A program made the position numbers and the translations under genes. The notes below the pieces were generated by a model. The model did not search any database. It was not told where the DNA came from and saw only the letters and a program-made list of their open reading frames with translations. A stretch of DNA of 7,026 bases from Lachnospiraceae bacterium (GTDB lineage Bacteria > Bacillota > Clostridia > Lachnospirales > Lachnospiraceae): the NCBI GenBank assembly GCA_017651385.1, contig JAGCCY010000130.1:1-7026 (forward strand), written 5' to 3'. Below are positions 6,257 to 7,026 of the stretch, in pieces. Positions within the stretch are counted from its first letter, which is position 1. Each line of letters begins with the position of its first letter.

Positions 6257-7026
6257 ATGGATTTTAAGAAGACATGGTTCGGTTTTATTAATTTCATACT
6301 TGTAGTTCTTTTGGCGGGAGCTTCGGTCATTGCTTTGGTGTTTTTAAATCTCTACTCCGGAGTTTCCGATATATTGAACGATCCCTTAACAGTTATCAAA
6401 GAACATAACGGAATAAATATCTTTTTTGTTCTCTTTATGTGCATTCTGACCGTTTTGTTTACGATCGGTCTTTTTATGATGTTAAGACAGGTAAGGACCA
6501 TATTGTCTTCAAAATACAATATATTCAGAGACAGCTTTGTTTCGGATATAGTGGGAGGAGCTTTAAGTCTCGGTCTTTTTGCCGCAGGCCTTTTCCTGCG
6601 CACAAGAGTTGCTCTTAAAGCTCACGGTACCATCCCGTTTGATGCGGCTGCTGCGGAAAGTTTCTTTAATGATCCCGGAAGTTTTAAATTTACCGGTACA
6701 GCTTCGCTTTATGAAGGTTTTATGGCATTTTTGTACAGATTCATAGGTATCAAGCCCGAAGCTTTTGTTTGGGTCAATCTGGTCTTGCAGGTCTTGACCG
6801 TGATCGCGATCTATATCGTGGTCAAAAATGTGTTCGGAAGCGGCTGCCTGATAGTACCCATGGCCTTCATGAACCTTTCACCGAAGATCGTTTCCTACAT
6901 TTCCACGGGTTCCACCGAGATAATGGAATTCTTTATCTGTTCCGTCATCATGGTCATCCTTATTTTCATCCTTTCGCTGTTTAAGGAATTCGAACATTTT
7001 GATATATGGGGAATGATCCTTTGTCA
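6257..7026 (+). CDS. Polytopic membrane protein, possible GT-C-like glycosyltransferase (partial, 5' part)
   Basis: A start at the ATG at 6257 gives 256 residues still open at the right edge. GGAGTGA (6240-6246), overlapping the stop codon of the preceding gene, is the ribosome binding site. Hydrophobic helices are seen at about 9-32, 52-76, 98-114, 169-190 and 222-242. Between the third and fourth is a soluble loop with FDAAAAESFF (128-137) and ASLYEGFMAFLYRFIGI (149-165), then helix VNLVLQVLTVIAIYIVV and VFG (192-194). This order (loop after a membrane helix, 'LYEGFMAFLYRFIG', helix, short loop, 'FG') recalls GT-C enzymes that use polyprenyl-linked sugars. I see no clear catalytic Asp-Glu pair in the usual place after the first helix, so this is a weak structural resemblance. 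Pairing with the preceding glycosyltransferase supports a role in cell-envelope glycosylation. It could equally be a flippase or a membrane protein of unknown function. Confidence 0.8.
   Translation, partial: MDFKKTWFGFINFILVVLLAGASVIALVFLNLYSGVSDILNDPLTVIKEHNGINIFFVLFMCILTVLFTIGLFMMLRQVRTILSSKYNIFRDSFVSDIVGGALSLGLFAAGLFLRTRVALKAHGTIPFDAAAAESFFNDPGSFKFTGTASLYEGFMAFLYRFIGIKPEAFVWVNLVLQVLTVIAIYIVVKNVFGSGCLIVPMAFMNLSPKIVSYISTGSTEIMEFFICSVIMVILIFILSLFKEFEHFDIWGMILC

Noticed and set aside
6352..6984. Short open frames on both strands within the final membrane protein
   Set aside because: The forward frame from 6257 is open to the edge, has a ribosome binding site and encodes coherent membrane helices. 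The alternatives are basic, motif-free shadows.
1..7026. CRISPR array, insertion sequence, tRNA, defence or phage genes
   Set aside because: I found no regularly spaced repeats, terminal inverted repeats, transposase motifs or cloverleaf structures by eye. Codon style is uniform across the window, with no sign of a transferred segment.

Overview
The window looks like ordinary chromosomal DNA from a low-to-moderate GC Firmicute, most likely a Clostridia of the Lachnospiraceae type. The signs are strong AGGAGG-like ribosome binding sites, consensus sigma-A promoters, a redox repressor Rex with a clostridial-style operator, a stand-alone CorC-like CBS protein and a MetY of the 'TTKYMDGHA' type. 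This placement is inferred from protein style and gene content, not from a search. All real genes are on the + strand, and there are no RNA genes, CRISPR arrays, insertion sequences or other mobile elements that I can see.

Layout. (1) At 3-149 is the 3' end of an unidentified gene, followed closely by a GlmU-like left-handed beta-helix protein (173-844) that ends at a strong rho-independent terminator (863-899). (2) A perfect-consensus sigma-A promoter (914-942) overlaps a probable Rex operator (914-931). It drives rex (979-1623), with an uncharacterised coiled-coil protein (1624-2292) starting at the base right after the rex stop codon. (3) A second promoter with an extended -10 (2309-2338) precedes a CorC/HlyC-type CBS protein (2377-3261). 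The start codon of that unit's next gene, a YebC/TACO1 family protein (3261-3995), overlaps the CBS gene's stop codon by one base. (4) After 27 bases comes metY (4023-5288), then a family 2 glycosyltransferase (5299-6246), then a large membrane protein that runs off the end of the window (6257-7026). The short gaps from 2377 onward suggest one long transcript, or several overlapping ones.

How the genes fit together. Rex senses NADH/NAD+ and probably represses its own promoter, so the coiled-coil protein behind it is probably under the same redox control. The glycosyltransferase resembles polyprenyl-phosphate sugar transferases, and the membrane protein after it may be the GT-C-like enzyme or partner that uses the lipid-linked sugar in cell-surface glycosylation. 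MetY (sulfhydrylation of O-acetylhomoserine) and YebC (translation or regulation) have no evident functional link to their neighbours.

I see no clearly novel system. The best leads are the autoregulatory Rex site, the unknown coiled-coil gene coupled to rex, and the glycosyltransferase/membrane protein pair.
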